Shown: positions 10,792 to 22,754 of the stretch, piece by piece
Layout of the letters: each line of letters starts with the position of its first letter
Numbering within the stretch: position 1 is the stretch's first letter
Origin: Ichthyophonus hoferi
Lineage: Eukaryota > Opisthokonta > Ichthyosporea > Ichthyophonida > Ichthyophonidae
Assembly: GCA_002751075.1 (NCBI GenBank)
Contig: NAOQ01000370.1
Span: 6,630-35,630, forward strand
Direction: 5' to 3'
Length of the DNA: 29,001 nucleotides
Position numbers and translations under genes: made by a program
Notes under the pieces: generated by a model
The model's input: only the letters and a program-made list of their open reading frames with translations
What the model was told of the DNA's origin: nothing
The model's database searches: none

Positions 10792-13299
10792 ATAGAACTT
10801 TATACATGAATATATAAGACATTAGCATTATACTGGCTAATATAACTGAAAAAAATTATTAATATTTTTTATGTGTACCAGTCAAACAAAATGATATAAA
10901 GAATACAACTACATAGATTAGGGAGCAGTGTTTTGTTATCCATATAATGTTTTTGCATATATAACAGTATATGGGTTTATAAGGTGACCCTATGTAGGAA
11001 AAGTATAATTTACATGAATACGCGATTTATTAATCAATGTGATTGCATCCATATACTATTAAAAAATACGCTTTAACGGTTCTATCATATCACACGTTCT
11101 GTTTTAACATTATTTAATAATACCAATTATAATTACACTTGTATTTACACTTCATAAAAAAACTCCCATCACGTATAAACTGAAGACTGTTGTGGGAGCC
11201 CATTATGCAATGAACTTGTAAATGTGTGACAATTACCCATCTGTGATTTGTTTAATCGATTTAATATTAGCCTGTCTATACTATATTTTCCCTCGCATTA
11301 TTAGTTAAGGCTCTTTCCTTTTAAGTTACTATAAGACGTATCTTACTCATTCCAAATATAGACTCTTAAAGTTAATTCAATCTAAAATACCATCCACGAG
11401 CATTATTTTTGGAATATTTTTTCTATTAAATTTAGCACGATCTCTATTTAAGCCTTTAAATGATATCAATCTTGCTGGATTGATCGCCTAGTGGATGTCG
11501 TGTGCGTAAAAGCTATTTCGGCGCTTCTTATATATGCATAATGTAATTCATCAGGATAAAATTATTATGTAATATATTCTATTGGTAACAGAATATAATG
11601 ATAGACATATGAGTGTAGCTCATAAACAAATGTATAAACGGAGAGATAGAGAATGATAATCAGTTATACAAGCTAGCATAAAAAATATATATTATATATA
11701 CAGCTGTAGACGCGCCATTTAATGTCAAATATGGCTATCTAATTAATTGATGCTGAGTTCCAAATTATTCTCCTTGTAAAATGTTATATTTGGAAAGTAT
11801 GAACAACTTCTGTTTGAGGCAAATTGGAAATTCTTGATTCTGTAGTGACACTGAATAAAGGTTACACAGCTTTTATTCTAAATTGTCTGCTTACAATAAT
11901 CGGCTGCCACCCTGAACATAGTTATGATAGTTACTACGCAACCTGAAATCAACATATAGATAAAGAAAACTAAAGCAGTGAATGAGACAATGCTACATAT
12001 TCTCTGCATTTATATATTTATATATTTTGAGAAAGGCCCAATCTAGTATAAAATAACAGGGAAATTGATACTAAAAATATGGGAATACACGCATACATCT
12101 ATGACAAGTGGAGGAATTTTTCCATTATTTATGCTACTGGTTAAAGCGTTATATATGATGAGTATTTCTGTCTCTACAGCATATGGAAGACATAAAGCTA
12201 CAGTTAGCATAAGTTATTTGTAGCTATCATTATTAATATTGCAGTCTTGTAAACTATGATTTAATTAGTCTCTTTATTTATATGCTTTATTATATTAGTT
12301 ACTTCAAATTATAAGTGATTTTGTTTCTATTCTTATAGCTGATGATCCAGAATAAAATTAAAATATGCATATTTAACAGCTATTGCCTGTTGGTTAACTT
12401 GTAATTCCAAGTTAGTAGTTAGGATTATTTTATTTTATTAATAACAGAATAGTTGGCTTCCTGTACTATCTCATTGGTTAACTTTATCCATCCTTTAATT
12501 ACTTATAGTTAAGGCTCATCGGACTCAGTAAATCACTTAATCCGGAAAATAAAGTTCCAAGTACAAGCGCCATATTACAAAACTAATAAGTATATAGAAA
12601 CGAACAATAAACAGTGTTTTAGTACAAGATATCATGAACCATGCTGTCTAATGCTGGTAGTAGCTGAAATACATCAACAGGTACAAAATAGATAAACTCT
12701 CGAGTTGTTATCAATATATGTATATGTCCCTATAGATAGGTAATTGATATTTTAGGTATTAAATTTTTTCTTTTTTTAATCTTTATAGAATATGCACCGA
12801 GCTTAAATACTACTGCTCAATCTAGTGACAGTGCTGTTGCAGGCAGGAACCTCAATACATCAAGTTATAGTAGAGATATTTTTTTCATTAATGCATTAAC
12901 TTAACAAACAGTTAAGTTCATTATGTCATTATATCTAATTAGAAAATCGCAATCACAAAATCAGGTTGCTCACTACTATTCCTCAATTATATCATGCGAT
13001 CTCATAATTCCAAAGGTCCCTACAATTCCAGAGTGCCAAGAGATACTGGAACAACTACTTACTTAATAAGTTGATAAGTCAACATCATATATATCCTAGC
13101 CATCATATTATATGTGTATTAAAAAATATTTTTCTACATTTAAATAAGTTAATAAGTAGATATATTAACTTAATAATTTTTAATAATTTTATTAGAAATA
13201 TTATAATCAGTAGAAATAGAATGGACCTAGTACATTGCTACATTATCAATAAATATGGACTTAAATAAGTCAGGCACATATTATTATATATATATATTA
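10792..13299. other. Intergenic AT-rich DNA, no gene recognised
   Basis: I see no exon with both splice signals and a recognisable protein. An AATAAA at 11854-11859 could serve the ankyrin gene, but it lies about 1 kb downstream of the stop. A perfect 8-bp-stem hairpin with loop AAACA lies at 12898-12918. Nothing else structured was found. Confidence 0.5.
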
Positions 13300-14300
13300 T
13301 ATAGAAAGCACAACATATTACTTGAATATCTTCATCTGGAGCAAATCTTCGTTCTGGATCAAGCCAGATTTACTAGTCTAAACAAAGCTTCCCTTTCCAT
13401 TGATTCTTCTAAAATTAAGAGAACACATACTTATCTAACCCTTGATGAAAATCCAATTATCAACTAAACAACTACATTAACCAATCTAGAAGCAGGACAA
13501 ATACAATTCTTTGATATAGACATGATCTTCAGTTGTCACCAAAAGGACAATAATGGGAAGTCAGATTATTATTTTAATAAGGTTGCAGGCCCTTTTCCCA
13601 TGCTTCCATCTGCACTCTTTCATACATTTTTACAGTTACATATACACAGACTTGCTTTCCAAAAACTCATTTTACCCGCAAAATATAACAAAGAATACTC
13701 TCACAAATAAAATAAAATATTAACTCCTACACCTTTACCAGCATTATTACCACCCTGACACAAAACTTCATACCATCTTTACCACCACTTGTTAATGATT
13801 TGTTCACACCTTCTATTACAAAACCCCTAGTTACTTTATCATTAATTGTAACAGCACTGACTGACACAGTACAATTACACTTCCAATCCACAACCAAAAC
13901 CAATCATGGTTAAAACTAATACTATAATATCTCAAATTTCATCACAAGAAATAGCAATTATCATCAAGAAAACCCTTAATAGCCCATATACAATCAATTT
14001 AACAATGAAATAAAACTATTAACCAAAACATGCAAATTTTCTGACAAAGTAGAAGCTTTTGGTGCACACCTGGCTTTCTCTACAGCAATGCAACCCATAT
14101 CACACGCTATGCTGGAGCCACTGCCAAGTTCCTCCTACAACAGGCCAATCTCAAATTAGTCTTCACAACTAGTTCCCAGCTCATGGTTCAGGATTGGAAG
14201 GAAGAAATCCAAATGATAATACTGTACACTGTGTCTGGATTGCAGATGGGCACTATACAAGTATTCTCTCATTGGTTGACTTTGCCAGACTTGATTAGTT
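13300..14300 (+). other. C-rich, coding-like relic of unknown family
   Basis: Over about 1 kb the plus strand becomes C-rich and G-poor and has longer plus-strand open stretches than the surrounding DNA. One example is the 62-codon frame at 13522-13710. Higher-GC sequence continues to about 14280. The strand bias and partial openness suggest an old mobile-element or gene remnant, and it looks decayed. No family motif (reverse transcriptase, integrase, transposase or protease) could be recognised, so neither family nor ends can be fixed. It may simply be biased non-coding sequence. Confidence 0.3.
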
Positions 14301-14729
14301 GGTCTTCCAGTAAATAATCCGGATAGAAATTTTCTATCACCTGAGAATCAAAAGAAATAACAGGAATTTGACAGCTGAACGCTGTAATAGCAAACAGTTA
14401 TAGTAACCAGTAGATTTGTTGCTTTGGGAACGTATTAGGTGCATAACCAGGGAAACAATTAATAGATGTATGTATGTGTGAAGTTCTGATTGGATTGTTG
14501 TACATTGAAAATACTTGACACTAGGTTATAAACCAGTTGTTTAGACAACGACTTCCCAGGGAATTTAATAGATAACTATAACCAAATGTAGTGACAGCAA
14601 TAATAAAGAATAATCTATCTAAGCATGGTGAGGAACTTAGTTTCAGCAATAAATATTATTTATTTATTGGTGTTTTTCAGTTGTAGTGGGTTTATATATT
14701 TTCTGGTGATAAAAGCAAAATATGTCCCA

Positions 14730-14840
14730 TGACGTCCAATGACGTCACAAATACTTTCATGATAATATCTTGCAACGCCAACAACTTTACAAGATTTTTA
14801 ACGAATACAAATGAAACAATTTTATTAGTTAATGACGTCA
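14730..14840. promoter_or_regulatory. Cluster of CRE/ATF-type TGACGTCA palindromes
   Basis: Full TGACGTCA palindromes lie at 14740-14747 and 14833-14840, with a near-match TGACGTCC at 14730-14737. The first full site is directly preceded by CCAA, giving CCAATGACGTCAC. This sequence binds CREB/ATF-type bZIP dimers in animals. The cluster lies about 0.4-0.5 kb upstream of the RING gene start codon, near where its promoter is expected. Function is inferred from motif and position only. Confidence 0.55.
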
Positions 14841-15050
14841 AGATAATAAATAAAACGAAGACGGTTGGTTACTGGTATGGTTAATAGATATGATTTAAAA
14901 TATACTATATTGTATGGCCACTGCAGCCTATCAAGGTGAGTTGTATTGTTTACTTAGTTTATACTAAATTTAGATATATTTAACTCAGTCCCTCTCTTCT
15001 TAAGGGAGGCTTTTCCTTTCTAGACGTAAGGTATACTCATGTTTTGGTTG

Positions 15051-15073
15051 TATATATATATATATATATATAT
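15051..15073. repeat. TA dinucleotide microsatellite
   Basis: An uninterrupted TA run lies about 180 bp upstream of the RING gene start codon. It is followed by a pyrimidine-rich stretch and by CCTA units that end in an acceptor-like CTACAG at 15234-15239. Confidence 0.9.
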
Positions 15074-15254
15074 CATTCCAGTCGCTTTTTATCATCGCCT
15101 TATCAATATTTCTATTCGTATATACCTCTCCAAACACTTATACAGGTCTTAGGCAACCTATATGTCTTCATCCGCATTCTTTAATAGTTGCTTACACCGA
15201 GGACTCCTTTTTTGTACCTACCTACCTACCTACCTACAGATTTTCATATTGGCC

Positions 15255-18200
15255 ATGGAGCAACACACGCCACCCCCAACCACCACTACAAGCAATGAGC
15301 ACAATCATACCTCTTCTACTACTATTACTAACAATAATAATAGTAATCCCCCACCTCCTCCCTCCGGAGCTCAGCCACAGCAACCAGCCCATGTACCTTT
15401 TCCCTCAATAGGCGTGTTTGGTGTTCCAGTACCTCCCGTTAGAGTAGGTGTGGTTGTCAATGGACCACATACAACAGGTAGTGATGTTGGGGAAGCAGTG
15501 AACTATGCCACAGGTATGATAAGACAGTTGTTTACCACGCCTTTTACCGCTACTCAACCCAACCCTGCCCCCCAACCCACTGCCACTACCACTACTACTT
15601 CTTTTTCTCATGCTCCACCCCAACCCAACCCTGCCCCCCGACCTGCTACCACTACCACTACCACTTCTTTTTCTAATGCTCCACTCCAACCAGCAATGGC
15701 TCCCCCTCCTGCGCCACTGCAAACTACGCATGTACCTATGGGCGGTCTTGGGCATCCCTTCCCTCCTGGCCCTATGCCTTTTCCTGAAGATACATGCCTT
15801 TCAAACAACTTTCCTTCTTCTATTACGGGCCTAGTAACTGAGCCGGTTCTTCTTCAATCCGCTGTCTATTCAATGCTATTGCATACACACACAGCCCATA
15901 TTGACACAAAAGACCTACACCAACAGGCCTCTCTGGCCCAGAGTATAGCCATGGAAGGAGCACACGAGGGACATACGCTTGACCTTGCCACAACAAAGGC
16001 ATCTCTTAGACATATAGCTCAGTCGATGGTGACTGCTGCTGCAAGGCTGCGTGATCAAGTATGTGTTAAGAGGAGGAATAGTAGAATGAGAAGAGAGAGA
16101 GAAAAGAAAGGATGTTTAAGGAGGGGAAATGTGTGTCAAGCGAGGTGTTATACTCTAACCTATCCCTTGTTAATCATTGCCAGATATCCTGTATTTTTAT
16201 CAAGTACACACACCACACGTACGTATCTATATCACATCTGTGCATGGTAGAGGTATACTCTTATATACATATATTCACACAGTTAAAGGTATACATTACA
16301 CATAGATATATATAAGCGCCACTACCTGACTCCTATTGGTTAATCAGGCCAATACAGTGCATGCAGAAGCACAGAGATTGTTGGAGCTGTGCCAAGAGCC
16401 CCAGTTGAGTCCAAGTGTGCCCCAGTTGATTCCAAATGTAACCAATCAAAACACAACAAATAGGTATATGATATCTCCTTGTTTACCTGGTTTGTGGTTT
16501 ATCTTCTTATAAAACCGTCAAGGATACGAGGATTATAGAGTTATTGGAATTGCATGATATAACCATTGCTTTCTATAACCATTACATTATATAACTATTA
16601 TATAATATAACTATTAAAAGTAAACCCTGTATGACTATCCATCAACCTATCTGATAAGATACACCAACAGGCAACCTAACCTCGGGCGATCACACTACTC
16701 AACCATGTCAATACGTGCACTGAAACAGCTACTAACTACTATGGGAGTGGGATATGGGGACTGCCTTACAAAAGAAGAGCTATTAGACCGACTAATGGAG
16801 CAATTCCCTACCCCCCCCGCCTCCTCTTCTCCTCCCCATCCCCCTGTCAATTCCTCTTCAGCTACAGCCTCCTCCTCCTCCTCCCCTGCTCCATCCCTTG
16901 TCAATTACGGCTCAGACCTGTCAGCATCCAGACGATTCCTCTACACAGGCATGCCAATATGTGCATTGAAACAGATACTAGCTTCTATGGGGGTGGCATA
17001 CGGAGACTGTCTTACAAAGGAAGAGCTAGTGGACCGCATAATGGAGCAACCTCCTTACAATACCCCCACCCTTCCCCGTATCATTCCCAGCCGAGTCCCA
17101 ACCACTGCCCCTTCCAGCAATACACAGGAACAGAACACATCCACAACAACCACATCCACCCCTTCCTGTTACATTTCCCCTCGGGGTGTAATGCATATAA
17201 CAGGTGTTGATTTATCTCAATTCCCATATCGCGAGGAAGAGCATGCCGGTATTGCAAGGATAGCGCAATTAAGGAGAGAGCAAGGTGTCCCGCCCGATCT
17301 TCCTCCATTGGGAAATTTTAATCCATTTAATCCATTTAATATACCCGGCTATCCATTCCCTGGAGCAACCGCACCCCCCAATACAACTACTACCTCTAGT
17401 AATTCCACCAATCAAAGACCATCTACTACACCAGGTGGTGGGGTTACCACTGAACAAGGAAGGGAAAATGGGTCGAACGAGGCCAATGGAAATATTAGCG
17501 GGTCGGACCAAGGAACATCTTTCTCACAACAGAATTCTAATGGTGTTAGTGGAACTGAACCACACAGCCATACCCACACCCACACCCGCACATATAATTC
17601 TAACGATAATAACAATAACACCAATAACAACAATGGGTTTGAGAATAATAATTATGACCACAGCCACCTACATCACCAACATGTGTTAGGATCGTTGCCC
17701 CCTAACCTTAACCACGAGCAGATCCATCAGTATGCAATGCAACAAGCAATGAGGAGGCACCATGCCATGCTGGGCCAACCAGGTCCGCAACCAGGTACCC
17801 ACGAGGAGGCAAGGCAACCATTTACCAATGAACAGACAGCACATGACCAATTGCATGAGCAGGCAGTACGAAACGTGCACATGGTAACGCAACAGGTAAT
17901 ATTGATATATATGTACTATCATGCTATTATACTATTATACTAGCATATTATTATATATAACATATCCAGTTATGTGCTATGTTCCCGCCTATTCCATGAT
18001 TATATTATTATTCTATTTTGTATGTATAGACAGATATACATACACGCATGTATCTATTTACATATACGTATTATTATTTAAAATGTAACTTAATCCCACT
18101 TCTAGTGTGACATGCCCATCTCCTACCCTCTCAAACTGTGGGTTTCTTTCTGTTTAGTTCTAGTTCTCTTGTTCCTCTCATTCTAAGAATACGACATAGG

Positions 18201-20524
18201 CGCATGCCTTACTCTATGTAAGTCCTATTATAATATATAGTTCTGCTATAGCATGCAATCATATTAAAGTATATTATTATATTATAATAAGTAGCTCTAT
18301 TATAGTATATAGTCCTATTATAGTATATAATTCTATTATAGTACATAGTCCTATTATAGTACATAGTCCTATTATAGTATATAATCCTATTATAGTATAT
18401 AATCCTATTATAGTATATAGTCCTATTATAGTATATAGTCCTATTATAGTATATAGTTCTATTATCGTATATAGTCCTATTATAATATATATTCCTATTA
18501 TAGTATATATTCCTATTATAGTATATAGTCCTATTATCGTATATAATCCCATTATAGTATATAGTCCTATTATAGTATATAGTCCTATTATAGTATATAG
18601 TCCTATTATAGTATATAGTCCTATTGTAGTATAATACTATTATAGTATATAATTCTATTATAGTATACTATTCTATTGTAGTGTATAGTCCTATTATAAT
18701 ATATAGTTATACTATAGTATAATTACGAAGGGAGAAGGGAAAGATAGTAAGAAAGAAAAAGAAGTTGTAAATGCACTGATGCATATATGTGTATTTTATA
18801 TTATAATATTGAGGCGGCAGTTTGTGGCATCTTTATATGGTATATGTTATATGCTATGTGTCATATTTGTTGTATATGTGTAGGTAGGTAAGTGTGTACA
18901 TATATAGATGTAATGATGGGAATAGGGTTGAGTTATGTGTCTTTTTACTGATTTATTTATTCATATAACATTCTTCCCTTTAGACCTTTAATATCATGGG
19001 AGGTCTATCCCCTGTGCCAATAGGAAGGGATCCTATGACGATATCAACCACTGTAATGACAGGAGATACTTCCATGCCATTGATGGAAGAGAGAGTGTCC
19101 AATTACATGACACCAGACGGTACTATACATCAGCATAGGCTAAGAACTGTAGGAGATGTCCGCCAGCATGTTAGAGAGTCGGTGAGTAGTGTAGGGTGAT
19201 TAGCATTTTATATGATCAGTATATATTATTATTATATATATTATTACTATACCCAAGTATTTCTTTAAATGTGGTACTTGTAATAATTGGATGTTCTTCC
19301 TTTTTTTTACGTTTCCTATTTTCTTTATTCTTCTTCTCTCTCATATTTCTTTCTATAACTGCACCTATTGACTGTCTCTTGTTTACTAAGCCCAGTTAAT
19401 TTTCTATTTAATAAATCAATCGAGACATACATTTATACTATGTATACATCCTACCCATATTCCTTTTTTTCTTCCTCTGTCATCTCACTAACCACTAACA
19501 TATCTATATCTACCCACACATACACTACATGACTCTAGGTGGATGCCACAGGTTTTGTCCAACGTAGTGAAACTGTGAATGGTGTATTGAACTCACTAGC
19601 ATTTAATGCTATGTGGGGTGATTTGCCTTCTAGATTAAGAGTATTCATACCTAGAGATACCACACCCCAACCTATGCCTACTGAACAGATAAATGCTATG
19701 ACGAGACTGGTTCAGGATGAGGTGAGGTGATTCATGGATGTGAGTTGGAGAAGAATAAGGAGAGAGGAAGTGAAGGGGAGAAAAAGAATATACATACAAA
19801 GGTTAGGGTGATTGGATGGAGGCATGTGAGAAGAGAGAAAGGCAGGTGATATTAGTATTAGGATGATACTTATTGTTGCCATATTTAATCAACCATGATA
19901 CTAATTAATACATCTTTTACATATACCTAGGCATTAATAAGCGAGCTGAAAAAAAACAACCATGATAACTGTAGTATATGTTATGATGACTTTGTGGTGG
20001 GAGGTGGAGATCTGTACCGACTATCTTGTGGCCATGTCTACCATGTAGACTGTGTTACACCTTGGCTAAAACGATCCTCTACTTGTCCTCTCTGCAGGTA
20101 TGTATAGTATCCTAGGTTATTCTATATTATCTTATTATCTTATTGTCTTATATTCTATTATATTATCCTGTTTATTAGCTTGTAATTCTCTATTTGCATG
20201 TGTATCAAGTCAGAAGTTGTTTGTTGTGGTTACTCGTACGAACTGAAATACTTGTCTATTTCAGTCTGTTGAGTTGTTTTCTTATTGTGTCGTAATTGTT
20301 TTCTCTTGTTATCTTACTGTGTTATAGTTATTTTATTATACCGTAGGTATTGTCTCATTGTGTTGTGGTTATTATCTTACCCATTATGGACGTCAACCAC
20401 AATCGCAACTAGAGAATTAAATAAAGGCAAAAGAACTTTATCTGGTATAACCCCAAAGAAACAAGAGGCCGATCCTGTTAAAGACAACCCTTTATATCTT
20501 TTAAATCTAGCATGCTCTAAATAG
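15255..20524 (+). CDS. RING-H2 E3 ubiquitin ligase with tandem SAP-like repeats, seven exons
   Basis: Exons are 15255-16058, 16348-16463, 16671-17895, 18984-19181, 19539-19721, 19931-20097 and 20413-20524. All are GT-AG and in phase, giving 934 codons. Residues 1 to about 200 are Pro/Thr/Ser-rich low complexity. Residues 319-351 and 401-433 are two near-identical SAP-like helical motifs (RALKQLLTTMGVGYGDCLTK and CALKQILASMGVAYGDCLTK, each followed by a conserved EEL-x-DR-x-MEQ tail). These resemble the SAP-like helices of RNF34/RFFL. Residues about 450-640 are Asn/Thr/His-rich. The RING-H2 finger spans residues 856-897 with ligands C856, C859, C875, H877, H880, C883, C894 and C897, plus I858 and W887 at the usual E2-contact positions. 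Such a RING recruits a ubiquitin-charged E2; the substrate is unknown. The start at 15255 has strong context (GCCATGG) and follows an acceptor-like CTACAG. An in-frame ATG at 15162 would add 31 hydrophobic residues and probably lies in a 5' UTR intron. The exon 7 acceptor has a weak pyrimidine tract, so the last 37 residues are the least certain. Confidence 0.85.
16705..17049 (+). repeat. Duplicated SAP-like coding segment within the RING gene
   Basis: Two 99-bp segments (16705-16803 and 16951-17049) in exon 3 align without gaps at both DNA and protein level, 246 bp apart. Many of the differences are silent or conservative, as expected for a coding duplication held under selection. The intervening 49 codons are Pro/Ser-rich. 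Confidence 0.85.
18283..18718. repeat. 18-bp minisatellite in RING gene intron 3
   Basis: About 24 tandem copies of TATAGTCCTATTATAGTA and close variants occupy the middle of the 1088-bp intron 17896-18983. Isolated related units begin near 18220. Because the unit is a multiple of three, the minus strand reads as an open GLYTII repeat, which is an artefact. Nearby intron sequence is otherwise AT-rich with no gene. Confidence 0.95.
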
Positions 20525-20649
20525 ATTAGTTGCTAATTCGAATATTAATTAACTGGACTATAACTAGTTTTTCTATGTTGTGTGTAACTTTATTTGGTAG
20601 TGTTTCACTTCATATTATATTATATTATGCTCTTCTGTATTATATACAT

Positions 20650-20655
20650 AATAAA
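20650..20655 (+). terminator. AATAAA polyadenylation signal candidate for the RING gene
   Basis: A canonical AATAAA hexamer lies 126 bp after the RING gene stop codon, a normal 3' UTR distance. The hexamer is common by chance in AT-rich DNA, so this call rests on position. Confidence 0.5.
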
Positions 20656-21299
20656 GTACTCAAACATTTGCATAAATAGAAGAGAATAGGTTGAACATGC
20701 ATGTGACTACAAAGTGATTCTCTACACATCTATGATGATACTCACTATATTATATTATACTGTGATGTAATATACTATGTTATACAGTCTTATACTGTCT
20801 TACACGAGAAACTTACCATATAACCACCACCTACCAGAGCGAGCTTTGACCAACAAGCTTAATATACAATAAGTACCACTGGCTCTTGTAAGATAGACGA
20901 AACGAAAACGGATATAACAATGTATAAAGAATATAGTAGGGACCTAATCATGTTGTTATGGCTGATTGTGTATATTATGTCTTCTTAAATGTATTTTTAC
21001 TGTATTGATTATTAATTAGAGTTGTTGATTCATGGGTTCTGGCCTTAAAAATTGTTGCAACTTGGCATATTTCTACGCATTTATTTAATATAATGATATA
21101 TATATAAATCGCTACAAGATCATTTGTTTTACGTTTACCATAATTGAAAATTACTATTGTGATGGTGGCCCGATGGGAAACATCGGAGCTAAGTGTGAAA
21201 TTTAATGTCCGTGTTATATATAGTACAAGAGGTACTCTGGGGCCTATTGTGGATTTGAGAAATTTATTTGCCTAATTGAGCCTAGTGCAATAGGAGGAA

Positions 21300-22095
21300 T
21301 TACAACGTATGCACTATATTCTTTCAAAGCTAAAATTATCTTGCTATACTTTCCCCTATCCAAGTGAATTTTGTTCAAGACAATAAAAATCATTTTTCAT
21401 GATAAAGAGCGGAAAGCAATGAAATTGTAGCTAGAATGTAATTAACGTGGAAAAAATGTTTGGTGGCAGTCACGAACCATTACTAGTAAAAAAAATTAAA
21501 CTAATAGCATTGGTTTCTAGATAGAGAGTCGCATAGGTTATAGAATTGAGGAAACCTATGTACAATCTTTCCTTAGTATAAGAAATTAAATTGTATGTAT
21601 AGTATATAGTGTAAATAATTGTGACTATATACTATTTATTATCTTAATATGTTTTTTTTTCATTCTTTTAATATGATAAGACCAGTAAATACTAGTGATA
21701 TCTAGCCAATCTATCTCGTTATTTAATACAATCCAGTAGGACTAATGTCTCGGTTAAGGTATAAGTTTTTCAGTGGCGCCGAAAATTTAAAGGGCCGATT
21801 GATTGGTCGTAGCTGGTGGTTTTATTTCACCATTGAAGTTTTGGTATAACATAGCCATAGGTGGGCCTATACCTCGGCTATCTCTGTTTTTAACACGACT
21901 GTTTTAGTACCATATAGTCGTGGATTTACCTACTCCGAGTCTCTGAAATTTTAATTTTTATACTAAGTATGGATTACACTAAGGTTTTGATGTAGTGCTT
22001 ATTTCTCTTTATGAAAAGTAATCCTGATTATCTTGAACGAAGTTCACTCGGATAGGGAAAGTATAACAAGATGGCTTTAGTTTACTGTAATTGCC
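21300..22095. mobile_element. Inverted-repeat (foldback or MITE-like) element A
   Basis: The sequence at 21338-21384 matches the reverse complement of 22027-22072 at roughly 87%, with one gap. Both begin ATCTTG, run through CTATACTTTCCC and end near GTTCAAGA. Weaker similarity extends the arms to about 21300-21425 and 21985-22095. The spacer of about 560 bp has no open frame, as expected of a non-autonomous DNA transposon or foldback element. No target-site duplication could be assigned because the outer ends are diverged, which suggests an old copy. An internal 8-bp inverted repeat (CATAGGTT with AACCTATG) lies at about 21531-21560. Confidence 0.6.
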
Positions 22096-22465
22096 GATTG
22101 AAACGACAAAGTGAGCAAGGAACGGGGATATATAAAAAGGGGATTGATATATTGACAGATTCTATTGCACATATGCTACCTGATCTATCTTAATGTAATG
22201 ATTAGTTGTGTGTACTATAAATTAAGAAATTTCAATATATCATGACGATTGGTCGTGGTAGTAAACTAAATTTTAATGAAGAAACAGGTTAGGTAATTTC
22301 CAGAACACTATTTTATTAATTTGAGTATTTCTGTATATAGCTACAATTATTTAATATTATTAGCAATTACTATTACATATGTAGCTTGAAAAAATAGTTA
22401 GTACAATCTATTTGTATTAAATGTCAATCCAAGATGATCGATCAAAATTGAATCAGCCAATAGTA

Positions 22466-22612
22466 GCGGTCCCGTGACCGCGACTATATAACAAGCTATT
22501 TCAGATCATGTTTTGAGTGCATATAACTCGATGTTTAGGCATCCTGCCTAAAACAAGTCCCGTCGACTTGTTGATAGCACAAATATGTTTGAGTAGACCT
22601 GTACTCCGTACA
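22466..22612 (+). other. Run of compact hairpins, candidate structured RNA
   Basis: Perfect short inverted repeats follow one another. GCGGTC pairs with GACCGC (22466-22471 with 22476-22481). TTTAGGC pairs with GCCTAAA (22534-22540 with 22546-22552, loop ATCCT). AACAAGTC pairs with GACTTGTT (22552-22559 with 22565-22572, loop CCGTC). TGTAC pairs with GTACA (22600-22604 with 22608-22612). A weaker GAGT/ACTC stem lies at 22515-22529. A CCAAT motif (22457-22461) and TATATAA (22485-22491) sit just upstream of the three downstream stems. The block is visibly richer in GC than its surroundings. No known RNA family is recognised, so this could be a non-coding RNA gene, a promoter with dyads, or chance. 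Confidence 0.35.
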
Positions 22613-22754
22613 AGCAAAGGTGCACGTTAAAAGGCCCCTTCATTTGCTATTTTCTCTTTTTCTAAACGAATATTGGTTACAGGAACGCTCTTGTCTCTCC
22701 TATTATTCCCAACAGAAACAGATAAACAGGCATGAATAGATAGACATAATTATA

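Noticed and set aside
15405-17922. Several minus-strand frames opposite the RING gene
   Set aside because: They mirror GC-richer, Pro/Thr-coding repeats of the plus strand. The plus-strand model has consistent phases and a RING domain.
18277-18552. Minus-strand GLYTII repeat protein
   Set aside because: It is an artefact of an 18-bp minisatellite whose length is a multiple of three. It lies inside an intron.
18220-18720. CRISPR-like array
   Set aside because: The repeats are contiguous with no unique spacers, and the genome is eukaryotic.
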